NCBI GenBank assembly: GCA_964585685.1
Contig: CAZPEP010000015.1
Coordinates: forward strand, 32,761-96,760
Direction: 5' to 3'
DNA from: JALHVH01 sp964585685
Lineage (GTDB): Bacteria; Acidobacteriota; Aminicenantia; Aminicenantales; Saccharicenantaceae
DNA: 64,000 nucleotides
In this document: positions 16,136 to 24,860 of the stretch, in pieces
How positions within the stretch are numbered: the first letter of the stretch is position 1
How the letters are laid out: each line of letters opens with the position of its first letter
Notes under the pieces: generated by a model
Seen by the model: the letters and a program-made list of their open reading frames with translations, nothing else
Databases searched by the model: none
What the model was told of the DNA's origin: nothing
Program-made: the position numbers and the translations under genes

Positions 16136-18223
16136 CTATTTCTTCGCCTCTTCGTCCTTTTCTTTTTCCTCTTCGACTTCGATGGGGATGACAACGTCCT
16201 CGCCCCATATGTACTTGGCGAACCACTGCCAGTTGTGCCATGTGGCCGCAAGCTGTTCCTTGGGCTTTGAGATGCCGTGACCGAAATCCTTATAGACGAT
16301 GAGCTTCGTCGGGACGCCCACATCCTGCAGTCCCTGGAAGAGTTCGTAAGCGTTGGGGATGGGCACGCGCCTGTCGAACTCGCCGTGCTGGATCAGGGTG
16401 GGGGTGCGCGCCTTCCTGATATTGGTCATGGGCGACGTCTTCAGATAGATCTGCATGTCTTCCCAAGGCGTGGCCTTAAGATAGTGGCGGGTAAAGGGAT
16501 GGATGTCGGTGTTGACGTAATAGGTCACCCAGTCGGAGATCCCGGCCCCGACCGATATCGCCTTGAACTTCGTGGAATTGGTGGCCAGGAAAGCCGAGAT
16601 GTAGCCGCCTTGGCTCCAACCCATAGCTCCTACCCGGTCGGGATCGACCAGGCCGTTTGCGATCAGGCTGTCGACCCCGGATTCCACGTCCCACATGTCG
16701 CCCAGGCCCAGGTTGCGGACGTTCAGGGACCGGAATTTCTCGCCGTAACCCGTCGAGCCCCGATAGTTCGGTTCGAGGATCAGGGCCCCCTTGCTCAGCC
16801 ATTCGAGGTAGGGATAGACGTAGGCATCGACCAGGACCGGGACCGAGGTGCCCGCCGGTCCGCCGTGAATGATGACGAGCAGCGGGTATTTCCGGCCGGG
16901 TTCGAACCCGTCGGGCTTCCAGAGGACGCCCTCGATCGCCGCCCCATCTTTGCTCTTCCACCGGACGACCTCGCGTGTTCCGGTCTTCCAGTCGGCGACC
17001 TGTTCCGTCATCTTGGTGACGGCCTCCGGTTTCCACGAATCCAGGGTCGTGCGATAGATCTCGGTGAGGGTCGTCCGGTCAAACCCGGCGAAGGCAATCG
17101 CATTGCCATCCTCGGCGAAGCTTGCTTCGGAGATATTTTCGGGCGTGGAGGCGATTCTGGTAAATCTTCCGTTCGCCGGATCAAGGAGATAGAGTCGCCC
17201 GAAGACCTTTTCGGAACTCATAAAGGCAAGGCCGGCCTTAGTCCACGTGAGCAGGTAAGGATTCTCATCGAAGGTCGAGGTCAGGACCGTGATCGGGCCT
17301 CCCTCTGCCGGCATCTTGGCGATTTTGCGGTTGATAAAGTAACGGTCGTCCCCCATCGCGGTGGAAAAGGCGATCCATTGGCCGTCGGGAGACCACATAG
17401 GCCCGCTGTCCGAGCCCGACTGGGTGACGAGCGGTGAGATTTTCCCGGATTCCACGTCGAGGATGGAGATGTCGCTCCGGGAATAGGAGTTGGTCAGAGG
17501 GTCGGGGCGGTGGGCAAAGGCGATTTTCTTCCCGTCGGGCGACCAGGCGAAACCGTCGACGGTGAAATCCGGGCCCGAGGTCAGGCGTTTCGCCTCCGGC
17601 GTCTTGCCCGGCTCGACGGAGACAAGCCAGAGATGGGTCATCCGGTATTCGGCGTCCTCGACTTGGAACTTGCCGTATTGTTTCTCGCGGCCCTTGAGCT
17701 CCTTGCTCTGGGGCTCGGTCGAGGTGAAGGCGATGTGCCCGCCCGAGGGAGACCATTCATAGGAATTGACGTCCTCCTTATGGTCGGTGAGCTTGAAGGC
17801 CTCTCCGCCGGCGGGGTTGATGAGGTAGATCTTCCGGCTCTTGCCGTCGCGGTTGGCGAGGAAGGCGATCCGACGGCCGTCGGGCGCCCAGGACGGCGAG
17901 TCGCTGCTATCATCGGTCGTTTGGGTGAGCTGGAACGGGGCGGCACCGTCCTGGCTGAGCCAGATTTCGGTGTCATATTTGTTTTTTTCCCAATCGGGCT
18001 GGCGCACGGTAAAAAGGATGTGCTTTCCGCAAGGAGAGATGACCGGGCTCCCGACGGATTTAAGGCTCAGGACGTCCTTGAAAGCCGGGCCGGGAATCTG
18101 AGCGGCCGGAGCCGCCGGCTTGGCCGGTTCGGACGGCTTATCAGGCGCAGCCTGCTTTTCCTGGGCGTGCCCGGTGACAGCCAAGCCGATAATGATCAGA
18201 ATTGTCCAAAGGATCTTTTTCAT
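16136..18223 (-). CDS. S9-family prolyl oligopeptidase / acylaminoacyl-peptidase, secreted
   Basis: About 695 residues from the ATG at 18223, preferred over the ATG at 18253 because GGAGAG precedes it and a signal peptide follows directly (MKKILWTILIIIGLAVTGHA). A Pro/Ala-rich linker leads into an N-terminal seven-bladed propeller (about 50-400) with repeats such as SPSWAPDGRRIAFLA and GPMWSPDGQWIAFS. The C-terminal alpha/beta hydrolase has the nucleophile in GWSQGG, Asp in GEFDRRVP and His in DFGHGIS. Membership of the DPP IV/acylaminoacyl peptidase group is clear; specificity is not. A Lys/Glu tail (EEEKEKDEEAKK) ends the protein. It probably acts in the periplasm on peptides. Confidence 0.92.
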   Translation of the reverse strand: MKKILWTILIIIGLAVTGHAQEKQAAPDKPSEPAKPAAPAAQIPGPAFKDVLSLKSVGSPVISPCGKHILFTVRQPDWEKNKYDTEIWLSQDGAAPFQLTQTTDDSSDSPSWAPDGRRIAFLANRDGKSRKIYLINPAGGEAFKLTDHKEDVNSYEWSPSGGHIAFTSTEPQSKELKGREKQYGKFQVEDAEYRMTHLWLVSVEPGKTPEAKRLTSGPDFTVDGFAWSPDGKKIAFAHRPDPLTNSYSRSDISILDVESGKISPLVTQSGSDSGPMWSPDGQWIAFSTAMGDDRYFINRKIAKMPAEGGPITVLTSTFDENPYLLTWTKAGLAFMSSEKVFGRLYLLDPANGRFTRIASTPENISEASFAEDGNAIAFAGFDRTTLTEIYRTTLDSWKPEAVTKMTEQVADWKTGTREVVRWKSKDGAAIEGVLWKPDGFEPGRKYPLLVIIHGGPAGTSVPVLVDAYVYPYLEWLSKGALILEPNYRGSTGYGEKFRSLNVRNLGLGDMWDVESGVDSLIANGLVDPDRVGAMGWSQGGYISAFLATNSTKFKAISVGAGISDWVTYYVNTDIHPFTRHYLKATPWEDMQIYLKTSPMTNIRKARTPTLIQHGEFDRRVPIPNAYELFQGLQDVGVPTKLIVYKDFGHGISKPKEQLAATWHNWQWFAKYIWGEDVVIPIEVEEEKEKDEEAKK

Positions 18224-18243
18224 GTTCACTCTCCAGAAAATGG

Positions 18244-18272
18244 TTTTTATCACAGCCCATCAGGCTGGTCAA
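18244..18272 (-). promoter_or_regulatory. Promoter for the S9 peptidase gene
   Basis: Minus strand: TTGACC (18272-18267), 17-bp spacer, TAAAAA (18249-18244), ending 20 bases before the chosen ATG at 18223. Confidence 0.5.
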
Positions 18273-18484
18273 TCACGGGGGGCCTATCTCAAAAATCAAC
18301 AATGCCATAACGACCCGGTTTGCTAGATCCGTGCCCAGTAACGGTGCCGGGCAACGGAGTCCTCTCATGAGAATATCGGCAATCCATTGCTTGACACCGA
18401 ATTAAGAACTCTTCGGGGAGCTCTGCTGGGGCCTGAACCGGCGGGGGAATCCCCGGGAGAAGCCGGGATCCCGCGCCCGCCCGG

Positions 18485-20173
18485 TCAGCGAGCCCGGTGG
18501 CCGGGCCCGCACCAGCGGCGGACGAGATCGGTGAGCGCTGCGGTGCATTGCACGAGGCTGTCGGTGGTGACCCATTCAAGATCTTCGTGGAGGCCCTCGC
18601 CCGCGGGGCCGAACACCACGGCCGGCGTGCCGTGCTCGGCGTGCAACGCGGCGTCGGTCCAATACGGAGCCGTGGCGATTATGGGCTCGCGATGCAAGAC
18701 CTGGCCGAGGGCCGCGGCGAGCTCGGTCACCAGCGGATGCTGAGCGGACAGACCCAGCGGCGATCTCGCAAGCACCACTTCGGCCTCCACATGTACGTCG
18801 TCGGCAGCACCCAGGATGGCGCGGACCGCCTCGTCGATCTGGTGCTGGGCTCCACCTTCGGTGGTGCGCACCTCGACGATGAGCTCGCAGAGCGCCGGCA
18901 CGGTGAATATCTCGCCGGTGCTTTGCACGCGGCTCACGAGTGCCGACGGGCGCTCGACCGGGTCTCCCGCCCCCTCTGCCCACCGCGCATCGAGCTCGTT
19001 CACGGCCAGTGACGCGCGGGCCGCGGCATGCACTGCGTTGACTCCGCGCTCGGGCTGTGACGTGTGAGCGGAGCGGCCGGTGAACGTGACCGAAACGACG
19101 GCGAAGCCGCGGTGGCGCGAAATGATCGTCAACGAGGTGGGCTCGACTACGACCGCCGCGTCGGCCGGCCAATCGGCCACCAGCGCCTCGGTGCCGATGC
19201 TTCCGTACTCCTCGTCAACCACGCCCGCCACGATGACGTCGCCGGCGAACTCGCCGGCGTCCACCGAGGCAGCGGCCAGCAAGGCAGCGGCGAGGCCGCC
19301 CTTGGTGTCGAGCACGCCGCGGCCCTCAAGACGTCCGTCGACCAACCGCACCTTCTTCGTGGCCGGGCCAATGGTGCCGACGGTGTCAAGGTGGCTGTTG
19401 AACAGCAGCGACCGCCCTCCCCCGCGACCGCGCCTGATCGCCACCACGTTGAACCGGCCCGGCGCGACCTCGCAGCGATGCACCTCGAAACCACGCTGCT
19501 CACACCATGCCGCCACGAACTCGGCCATCCGTCCCTCGCCGGCTGCACCCGGCACCAGGCTGGGGTTTACCGAGTCGATCTCCGCGAGCCGCGCCGTGAG
19601 GCCCACCGGATGATCGAGCACATCGAGCTCCATCAACCAGCAGTCCCTTTCCTGCCCCTCGTGGAGCTCGCATCCGGCAAGCACCTTGCGCTTGCGGAAG
19701 CCGACCTTCTCGAACGAGCGGATCGCCCGATCGTTGCCCAGCCGCGGATCGACGAGCACCCGCTCGGCGCGGCGCTCCACGAACAGGTGCGCCACCAGCA
19801 TCGAAAGCACCGTGGTGCCCAGACCACGGCCCCACTGCTCCGGATCGCCGAGGAACAGGTCAACGGCCCATGTGCGTGAGCCGTCGACGTCGGGACCGAT
19901 CTCGTACTTGCGGGCGAACGGTGCGACCGGGAAGAACTGGAGATAGCCGATCGGCGCATCACGCTCGAGCACGATGCACGGCCGCACACCCTCGTCGGCC
20001 TGGACCAGCGGCGAGTACGTCTCACGGACACGATTGAAATCGAACGGCCGGTCGCGCCCCTCGTACCACTCGAGCACCCGCGGGTCGCTGAGCCACGAAG
20101 CGAGCAACGCGTGGTCATGGTCGTCGTCGTGCATGAGCCTGATCGACAAATCACCCTGGCGGATCAACGTCAT
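18485..20173 (-). CDS. GNAT acetyltransferase fused to an M20 metallopeptidase/deacylase
   Basis: 562 residues. Residues about 8-185 are a GNAT domain resembling the AAC(6')-type branch (LLASWLSDPRVLEWYEG, GYLQFF, acetyl-CoA loop WGRGLGT at 114-120, NDRAIRSFEKVGF). Residues about 195-555 are an ArgE/DapE/carboxypeptidase G2-type M20 peptidase with all metal ligands: His261 and Asp263 (SHLDTVG), Asp289 (GVLDTKGG), catalytic Glu321/Glu322 (VDEEYG), Glu344 (VEPT) and His529 (GLHED); dimer-domain His370 (SAHTSQPERG). One polypeptide could therefore both add and remove an acyl group, or act on two substrates of one pathway. Codon use is very G+C-rich and Arg-rich compared with flanking genes, suggesting import. 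Its ATG falls at the predicted transcription start, so translation is probably leaderless. Confidence 0.85.
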   Translation of the reverse strand: MTLIRQGDLSIRLMHDDDHDHALLASWLSDPRVLEWYEGRDRPFDFNRVRETYSPLVQADEGVRPCIVLERDAPIGYLQFFPVAPFARKYEIGPDVDGSRTWAVDLFLGDPEQWGRGLGTTVLSMLVAHLFVERRAERVLVDPRLGNDRAIRSFEKVGFRKRKVLAGCELHEGQERDCWLMELDVLDHPVGLTARLAEIDSVNPSLVPGAAGEGRMAEFVAAWCEQRGFEVHRCEVAPGRFNVVAIRRGRGGGRSLLFNSHLDTVGTIGPATKKVRLVDGRLEGRGVLDTKGGLAAALLAAASVDAGEFAGDVIVAGVVDEEYGSIGTEALVADWPADAAVVVEPTSLTIISRHRGFAVVSVTFTGRSAHTSQPERGVNAVHAAARASLAVNELDARWAEGAGDPVERPSALVSRVQSTGEIFTVPALCELIVEVRTTEGGAQHQIDEAVRAILGAADDVHVEAEVVLARSPLGLSAQHPLVTELAAALGQVLHREPIIATAPYWTDAALHAEHGTPAVVFGPAGEGLHEDLEWVTTDSLVQCTAALTDLVRRWCGPGHRAR

Positions 20174-20179
20174 GTTGGG

Positions 20180-20209
20180 ATACTATCGCCGGCCGCGCGG
20201 CGATGTCAA
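20180..20209 (-). promoter_or_regulatory. Promoter giving a leaderless mRNA for the GNAT-M20 gene
   Basis: Minus strand: TTGACA (20209-20204), 18-bp spacer, TAGTAT (20185-20180). Seven bases downstream is 20173, the first base of the ATG. Confidence 0.6.
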
Positions 20210-20645
20210 GAATATGGACTTATATTATTCCCCGTTAGCTGATGACCGCTGCGCTCAGTGCTTGCCGGCAAGGGAATTCAGGAGCCCATACCAGTGATCG
20301 AGGCCGGCGTCTTGACCCGAGACCTCTTGAGAAGCGCATCATCCTGAACGATCCTAAATCTGTTCGCCTTGCCCGGTATTCGTTTTACCATCAGCCAAGT
20401 CCAGGAAATATTTCCGGACATGCTCCTCAACGCGACGCTCGACACCGAGCCTAGTGAAGCCCTTGTCGCTTGGTCCGTCCCGCCAAGTACTCCGCGGCGG
20501 AGGTCGGCCCTAACACGAAGGTGTCGGTGTGCTCGATGATGAATTTCCGGTACTCGCAGAAGAAGTCTACGCCGCTCGGCAGGCCGAGCTTGTCCCAAGC
20601 CGCATCGAGGGCGGATGCGATTCATTTCATGGAAGGCTAGACAAT
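20210..20645. other. Intergenic region with a gene remnant
   Basis: Apart from the coding remnant at 20451-20621 I see no gene or RNA signal in this stretch. Confidence 0.4.
20451..20621 (-). pseudogene. C-terminal gene remnant, unidentified
   Basis: A 56-codon open stretch on the minus strand ends at TAG (20451-20453) and reads as ordinary protein (ALDAAWDKLGLPSGVDFF, then EYRKFIIEHTDTFVLGP). It is preceded in frame by TGA at 20622-20624 and has no start codon. Host-like amino-acid usage and lack of a beginning suggest the 3' end of a deleted gene. I do not recognise the family. Confidence 0.35.
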
Positions 20646-22553
20646 TCAGCGTTCTTGAGCGCGCCGGAGGACGCACCGGGCGCGCGCCGTTCCGGCGCGG
20701 ACGTGGCTCGCCGTCACGGAGAGCTCGGCCCCCGCGGGCGCGGCGACGACCCAATCGAGGACCGCGCGGTCGGGTGTCCCGGGCGCATAGCCCCACCAGG
20801 TGGCGGTCGAGCGCTGTTCATTGCGGCCGGCTAGCTGGCCCACGGACCGATGAAGCTCCCCGTTGACGAGGCGGGCACCGTTCGGGACGATCAGCCTGGC
20901 CTCGAGATCGCCGGCAAGCTTCCCGTCGAGCGCCCGCTGGGAGCCGCTGGTCGGCAGCCAGCCGGTGTTCTCGACCACGAGACGGACGCGCCAGTGCCCC
21001 TCGACCGTCGGGGTCGCATCGAACGAGCGTATCTCGAGCCGCGGCGAGGCGAGCCCGAGGTAGACGAGCCAGTCGGCGTGCCCCGCAACCTCCTTCTCGA
21101 GGCGGTCGAACGGGACGTTGTACCAGTAATGCACCTTGTCCCAGCCGCCGATCTCGACCGGCCCGAGTTGGGGGTGTTCGAAGGCATGCCAGGCGACGAA
21201 CCCGGCCCCGCCGAGGGTCTCGTCGTTCCATCGCAGGAGCTTCAGCTCGTCCTCGACGGGGTGGAAGCCCCCCAGCCAGGCCGACATCATGCCTTCGAGA
21301 CGGACACCGGCGGCGCGGAGCGGGTTCCAGAACTCGGCGATGAACGAAAAGATGCCGCGGACGTTGTATAGCCAACCGATCTCGGTTGGGATGTGGACGT
21401 CCAGGGCCTGCCCGGCACGGAGGTCGAGGTAGGACATCGTGTCGTAGGTCGTCAGCTCTTTCGCTTTCGCCCCGAACACTGCGTAGGCCAGGCGATCGGC
21501 CATGGGCATCTGCTCGTCCGGATTGACGGGGGGCATGAGGATGCCCCCGCCGAACGAATGGCAGGTGACGTAGGCGCCGATGTTGGGACGGCTCACGATG
21601 GCGGCGACATACGCGGCGACCTCGGGCAAGGCGGCGGCTTCCGGGCGGAACGTCCCGCCGGACGGAGGCGTCCCGCGGTCGTCGGGAAAGAACATCCCGA
21701 AGTCGAGTCCCTCGAGCGCCGGGAGGACCGGGATCGTCGCCCCGTCATAGCCTTCGATCACTCCCTCGGGGACCACGCGCCAGGCGTCGTCGCCGCCGGG
21801 CTCGTCGGGACTTCGCGGGACGAGGAGGCGCGGTTCGCCGGGATGCGTTTTCCAAGGCCCGTTCGGATCGCGGAAGCGCATGTAGACGATACGGCCATCG
21901 CCGTCGATGTCGCACATACGGAGGCCGGGACCCGGCGCCTCGCCCACGCCCGGCCGGATGACGGAGCGGACGATCCTTCCTTCCCGCAGGGTCGCTTCGA
22001 CGCCGTCCGGGCTCAGGCGCGGGAGAACATAGACGCACCGAGTGTCGAGGAGGCGCGTGATGCGCTCATCCGTACCGTAGTCACGCAGCGTCCGCCAGAC
22101 GAAATTGAGCGCGGCGACGCCGCCCGTCCACTCCAACGCGTGCATGTTGCCGTCGACGAGCAGGGCCGGCTTCTCGTTCGCCGGGCCGGTGGAGCGGTTC
22201 GTCAACGTGAGAAACCACAGCTCGCGCCCCTCGGGCGTGAGGCCGATGCTCTCGAGCCGGACAAGGTCGGGCCGGGCGTCCACCCATGACTTCAGGAGCG
22301 CGGTCAGCTCGTCGTATCGGAGGAAATGGTCGAAGGGGAGCGCGCGGAGCGCTTCGCGGCCGTCGGCCTCCATGGCAAGCGCTCTCGGACCGGGGTTCCC
22401 AGCCGGAGGCTGGGCGGTCAAGATAGCGGGCCCGAAGGCCGCGAGTAAAGCAACGAGGGCGTGCAACAACGGGCCTGAATATCGTCCGATGCGGCAAGGA
22501 CCGAACCCGGATTCGTTTCTCAATCTCTCCTCCGTCACTTTGTCAGCCGGCAT
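20646..22553 (-). CDS. M14 zinc carboxypeptidase, secreted
   Basis: 635 residues. After a basic start, residues about 28-48 form a signal or anchor helix (LLHALVALLAAFGPAILT). The M14 domain spans about 75-420: zinc ligands His138 and Glu141 in GNMHALEWTGG, and a later His in YVTCHSFGGG. DIDGDGRIVYMRFRDPNG is an acidic, possibly calcium-binding insertion also seen in the two M14 genes at 35-39 kb. The C-terminal part has a beta-sandwich-like region (RVRLVVENTGWLPTSGSQ). It would trim C-terminal residues from peptides in the periplasm. Its strongly G+C-biased codons differ from most neighbours. It lies in the segment bracketed by tRNA-Asp fragments. Confidence 0.9.
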   Translation of the reverse strand: MPADKVTEERLRNESGFGPCRIGRYSGPLLHALVALLAAFGPAILTAQPPAGNPGPRALAMEADGREALRALPFDHFLRYDELTALLKSWVDARPDLVRLESIGLTPEGRELWFLTLTNRSTGPANEKPALLVDGNMHALEWTGGVAALNFVWRTLRDYGTDERITRLLDTRCVYVLPRLSPDGVEATLREGRIVRSVIRPGVGEAPGPGLRMCDIDGDGRIVYMRFRDPNGPWKTHPGEPRLLVPRSPDEPGGDDAWRVVPEGVIEGYDGATIPVLPALEGLDFGMFFPDDRGTPPSGGTFRPEAAALPEVAAYVAAIVSRPNIGAYVTCHSFGGGILMPPVNPDEQMPMADRLAYAVFGAKAKELTTYDTMSYLDLRAGQALDVHIPTEIGWLYNVRGIFSFIAEFWNPLRAAGVRLEGMMSAWLGGFHPVEDELKLLRWNDETLGGAGFVAWHAFEHPQLGPVEIGGWDKVHYWYNVPFDRLEKEVAGHADWLVYLGLASPRLEIRSFDATPTVEGHWRVRLVVENTGWLPTSGSQRALDGKLAGDLEARLIVPNGARLVNGELHRSVGQLAGRNEQRSTATWWGYAPGTPDRAVLDWVVAAPAGAELSVTASHVRAGTARARCVLRRAQER

Positions 22554-22587
22554 CTTCTCGACGAATCATCCTCACTGAATCCCCGTG

Positions 22588-22617
22588 ATTATAGCCGCGG
22601 CGGAGCGGCACCGTCAA
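22588..22617 (-). promoter_or_regulatory. Promoter for the M14 gene at 20.6-22.6 kb
   Basis: Minus strand: TTGACG (22617-22612), 18-bp spacer, TATAAT (22593-22588); leader about 28 bases. Confidence 0.6.
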
Positions 22618-23010
22618 ACACGGCATCCCCCAGGCTCGCGGACTACGGTCGACTCCAGGCTGCAACGACCGGGGTGCCGCCACATAGTGCTGGCGAGTAT
22701 CTTTTCTTAGACAAGGTTATCCCTTCAACCGCGGGGACACTGGAGTTTAGCAACCAGGGGATTGAAGGATGTTTCCTGGGCACTCCCCGGCTACTGAAAC
22801 ATGGATAAACCTCCGCACCGTATGACAACGGTATAACAGATTGTGCCTAGAATCGCTTCATCTGGACGTAATGGAGCTCGAGGCCGGCGGCCCCGAAGCC
22901 GAGAGGGACGTCACCGAGACGCTTCGTAAGACTATGCCCGTATTTCTTCATCCCCCCTTATTTCCCTCTATAATTAGGGGGAACCAAAGGTAGGCGTTTT
23001 TGACTAAGGA
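22618..23010. other. Intergenic region left of the integrated element
   Basis: No full gene. A 34-codon minus-strand remnant at 22847-22951 reads GDVPLGFGAAGLELHYVQMK and ends in Phe before TAG, like the tail of an outer-membrane protein. A C-run/G-run palindrome (about 22951-22985) precedes the tRNA-Asp fragment. Confidence 0.4.
22847..22951 (-). pseudogene. Possible 3' remnant of an outer-membrane protein gene
   Basis: 34 sense codons ending TAG; sequence MKKYGHSLTKRLGDVPLG then FGAAGLELHYVQMKRF. Alternating hydrophobic pattern with a terminal aromatic residue resembles a last beta-strand. No upstream domain is present. Weak evidence. Confidence 0.25.
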
Positions 23011-23057
23011 ATGGCGGGGTCGACGAGACTCGAACTCGCGACCTCCGGCGTGACAGG
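23011..23057. other. Attachment-site copy (tRNA-Asp 3' end), left end of the element
   Basis: 47 bases identical to 29131-29177, which is the 3' part of the intact tRNA-Asp. Identity stops abruptly on both sides. The integrase gene ends 28 bases further right. This is the classic signature of a tyrosine-recombinase element integrated in a tRNA gene. Confidence 0.9.
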
Positions 23058-23084
23058 AAGGCGGTCCATCAAGCGTTCCCCATT

Positions 23085-24569
23085 CTAATTGATTACCTGT
23101 GTGCCCTTTACGGGAACTCCGGTTTTTGATCCGTCCGAAATGTCACAAATATGCAACAAATCGGCCCCATTTTCGGGCGTTTCGGCCTGTTTTTCGGCCA
23201 GTAGCCGGACGGCCTTTTTCATGCGGTCCAGGTTCGAATGCGTGTAGCGATCTGTCACCTTGATGCTGCTATGCCCCAAGATGTCCCGGACCGTGGCTAC
23301 GTCCGCCCCCGCCTCTACTAAGCGTGTCGCGTAGGTGTGCCGAAGGTCATGGAAGCGAAGGTCGAAGATCCCGAGCTCAGCACACGCGGCCTTGAAGCTC
23401 TTCTTGATATCGACGAAGGGCTTCCCGGTTTCGGGGTTCGGAAAGACGAGCTCGGAATCCGGCCCCGTAGCCCGAATCCCCCGAAGCTCCGAAGCCAGGG
23501 GATCATTAAGGGGTATCAGTCGCGGCTTGCCATTCTTGGTTTCGCGCGCCGTGAGGATGCCCGCCGCAAGGTCCACGTCCGCCCATCTGAGCCCCAGGAT
23601 CTCGCCTCTCCGCATTCCCGTGTTGAGGGCCGTAAAGAGAATCGGCCTCAGGTAGTCCGGGCATTTGGTCAAAAGGGCCCGCTCTTCGTCGAGCTCAAGG
23701 ATTCTCTGCTTGGCCCTTCCGGCCTCCTTGAAGAACTTCACGCGGGAAAAGGGGTTCTTGTCGGCAAGCTCCCAATCGAGGGCCAGGCTAAACATCTTCT
23801 TCATGATCGTGAGCTCGCGGTTAACTGAGGGCTGCGAGACCCCGGCTTCGAGCCTGTGCCGCATATAGCCTTCAATGAGGGGGACCGTAATGTCCCGGAG
23901 CTTTGTGTCCCCAAAAAACGGATTCATGCTCGCCTTGACCCTGTACTCATCGTCCTTCCAGGACTTCTTGTGCGTTTTCGCGTAGTCTTCGATGTACCGG
24001 GCGCTTAATTCCCCGAAACTGATCTGCTTACTGCGCCGAACAACCTCGTACTCTTTATCGAAGGCACGTCTCCGCTCTTCCTGGAGGGCAAACATCGCTT
24101 CCTCTTTGGTCAGGGAAAACTTCGCGACCTTCTGGACCCGCTTTCCGTCAGGGCCCCAGTAATCCAAGTACCACCTGACCCTTTTCCCATCCGTCGAGCT
24201 TCTTTGAAATATGGCACCGTATCCACAATTTACGCGAGCCGTTGATTTGGCTTTCGCCATGGCTCGTTTTCCTCCTGGCCTTAATATTGGTTCGGCGGGA
24301 CCTAATGTCAAGACGCTTGTCTTTTTTTCTTTAGTATCGATAAAGGCCATGCCGTGGCTATTCTGAGGCCATAAGAGGGAATTCGAGGAAGGGCTTAAGG
24401 ACGAGGAGCTAAGCCACACGTCGACTTCCTCGCGGGTAAAACGAATCCCCCCGCCGGGCAGCCGCTTGTGTGGAATGGCCCCACCCTCGACCATGGAATA
24501 TATGCAGCTGGCGGACGCCCGTAGATATCCGCTCAGGTCTTTTACTGTTAGTAGTCCCCAGTGTTCCAT
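23085..24569 (-). CDS. Tyrosine integrase with N-terminal excisionase-like HTH domain
   Basis: 494 residues from the ATG at 24569; an ATG at 24653 would overlap the upstream gene. Residues about 1-60 are a MerR/excisionase-type winged helix (LLTVKDLSGYLRASASCIYS, then REEVDVWL). A linker of about 70 residues leads to a complete integrase: Arm/SAM-like region (KRVRWYLDYWGPDG, SFGELSARYIEDYAKTH) and catalytic domain with Arg in NTGMRRGEILGLRW, HDLRHTYATRL, and GHSSIKVTDRYTH supplying His and the nucleophilic Tyr. An internal ATG (MAKAKSTARVNCG) near the domain junction could start a free integrase. Integrases of this size normally lack the HTH part, so this looks like a Xis-Int fusion. It lies 28 bases from the attachment repeat. 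Confidence 0.92.
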   Translation of the reverse strand: MEHWGLLTVKDLSGYLRASASCIYSMVEGGAIPHKRLPGGGIRFTREEVDVWLSSSSLSPSSNSLLWPQNSHGMAFIDTKEKKTSVLTLGPAEPILRPGGKRAMAKAKSTARVNCGYGAIFQRSSTDGKRVRWYLDYWGPDGKRVQKVAKFSLTKEEAMFALQEERRRAFDKEYEVVRRSKQISFGELSARYIEDYAKTHKKSWKDDEYRVKASMNPFFGDTKLRDITVPLIEGYMRHRLEAGVSQPSVNRELTIMKKMFSLALDWELADKNPFSRVKFFKEAGRAKQRILELDEERALLTKCPDYLRPILFTALNTGMRRGEILGLRWADVDLAAGILTARETKNGKPRLIPLNDPLASELRGIRATGPDSELVFPNPETGKPFVDIKKSFKAACAELGIFDLRFHDLRHTYATRLVEAGADVATVRDILGHSSIKVTDRYTHSNLDRMKKAVRLLAEKQAETPENGADLLHICDISDGSKTGVPVKGTQVIN

Positions 24570-24615
24570 GGTCTGCCCCCGGGGCTTTGGTCCCCCCGGA
24601 TCATAAGGCTGTCCC

Positions 24616-24852
24616 TTAATTGGGCTCGGCCAGTCCGTCCTTTGCCGCCCCAAGTGTTTTGATTAGCTCGGGAAGGATGTTGGCAGGGATAACGAGGGCT
24701 TCGCCTTGCGGCCTCATGTCCCGACCCCAAGAACACGCGTTTACGCAGTCTCGGATCATAACGGAAGGCTCTTCATTGGGCCCGATGACATCGACCCAAA
24801 GCGCCCGGCCTTCCCCAATTGGAATGATGTAATTTGTTTGTGAGTAAATCAT
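24616..24852 (-). CDS. Small hypothetical protein of the element
   Basis: 78 residues, not recognised. It reads as a compact folded protein (YIIPIGEGRALWVDVIGP, then GEALVIPANILPELIKTLGA). The C-terminal helix pattern is vaguely like small phage/PC4-type DNA-binding proteins, but this is not strong enough to name. It lies between the replication-like gene (8-base gap) and the integrase and is probably co-transcribed. Confidence 0.6.
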   Translation of the reverse strand: MIYSQTNYIIPIGEGRALWVDVIGPNEEPSVMIRDCVNACSWGRDMRPQGEALVIPANILPELIKTLGAAKDGLAEPN

Positions 24853-24860
24853 TTTCCCCC

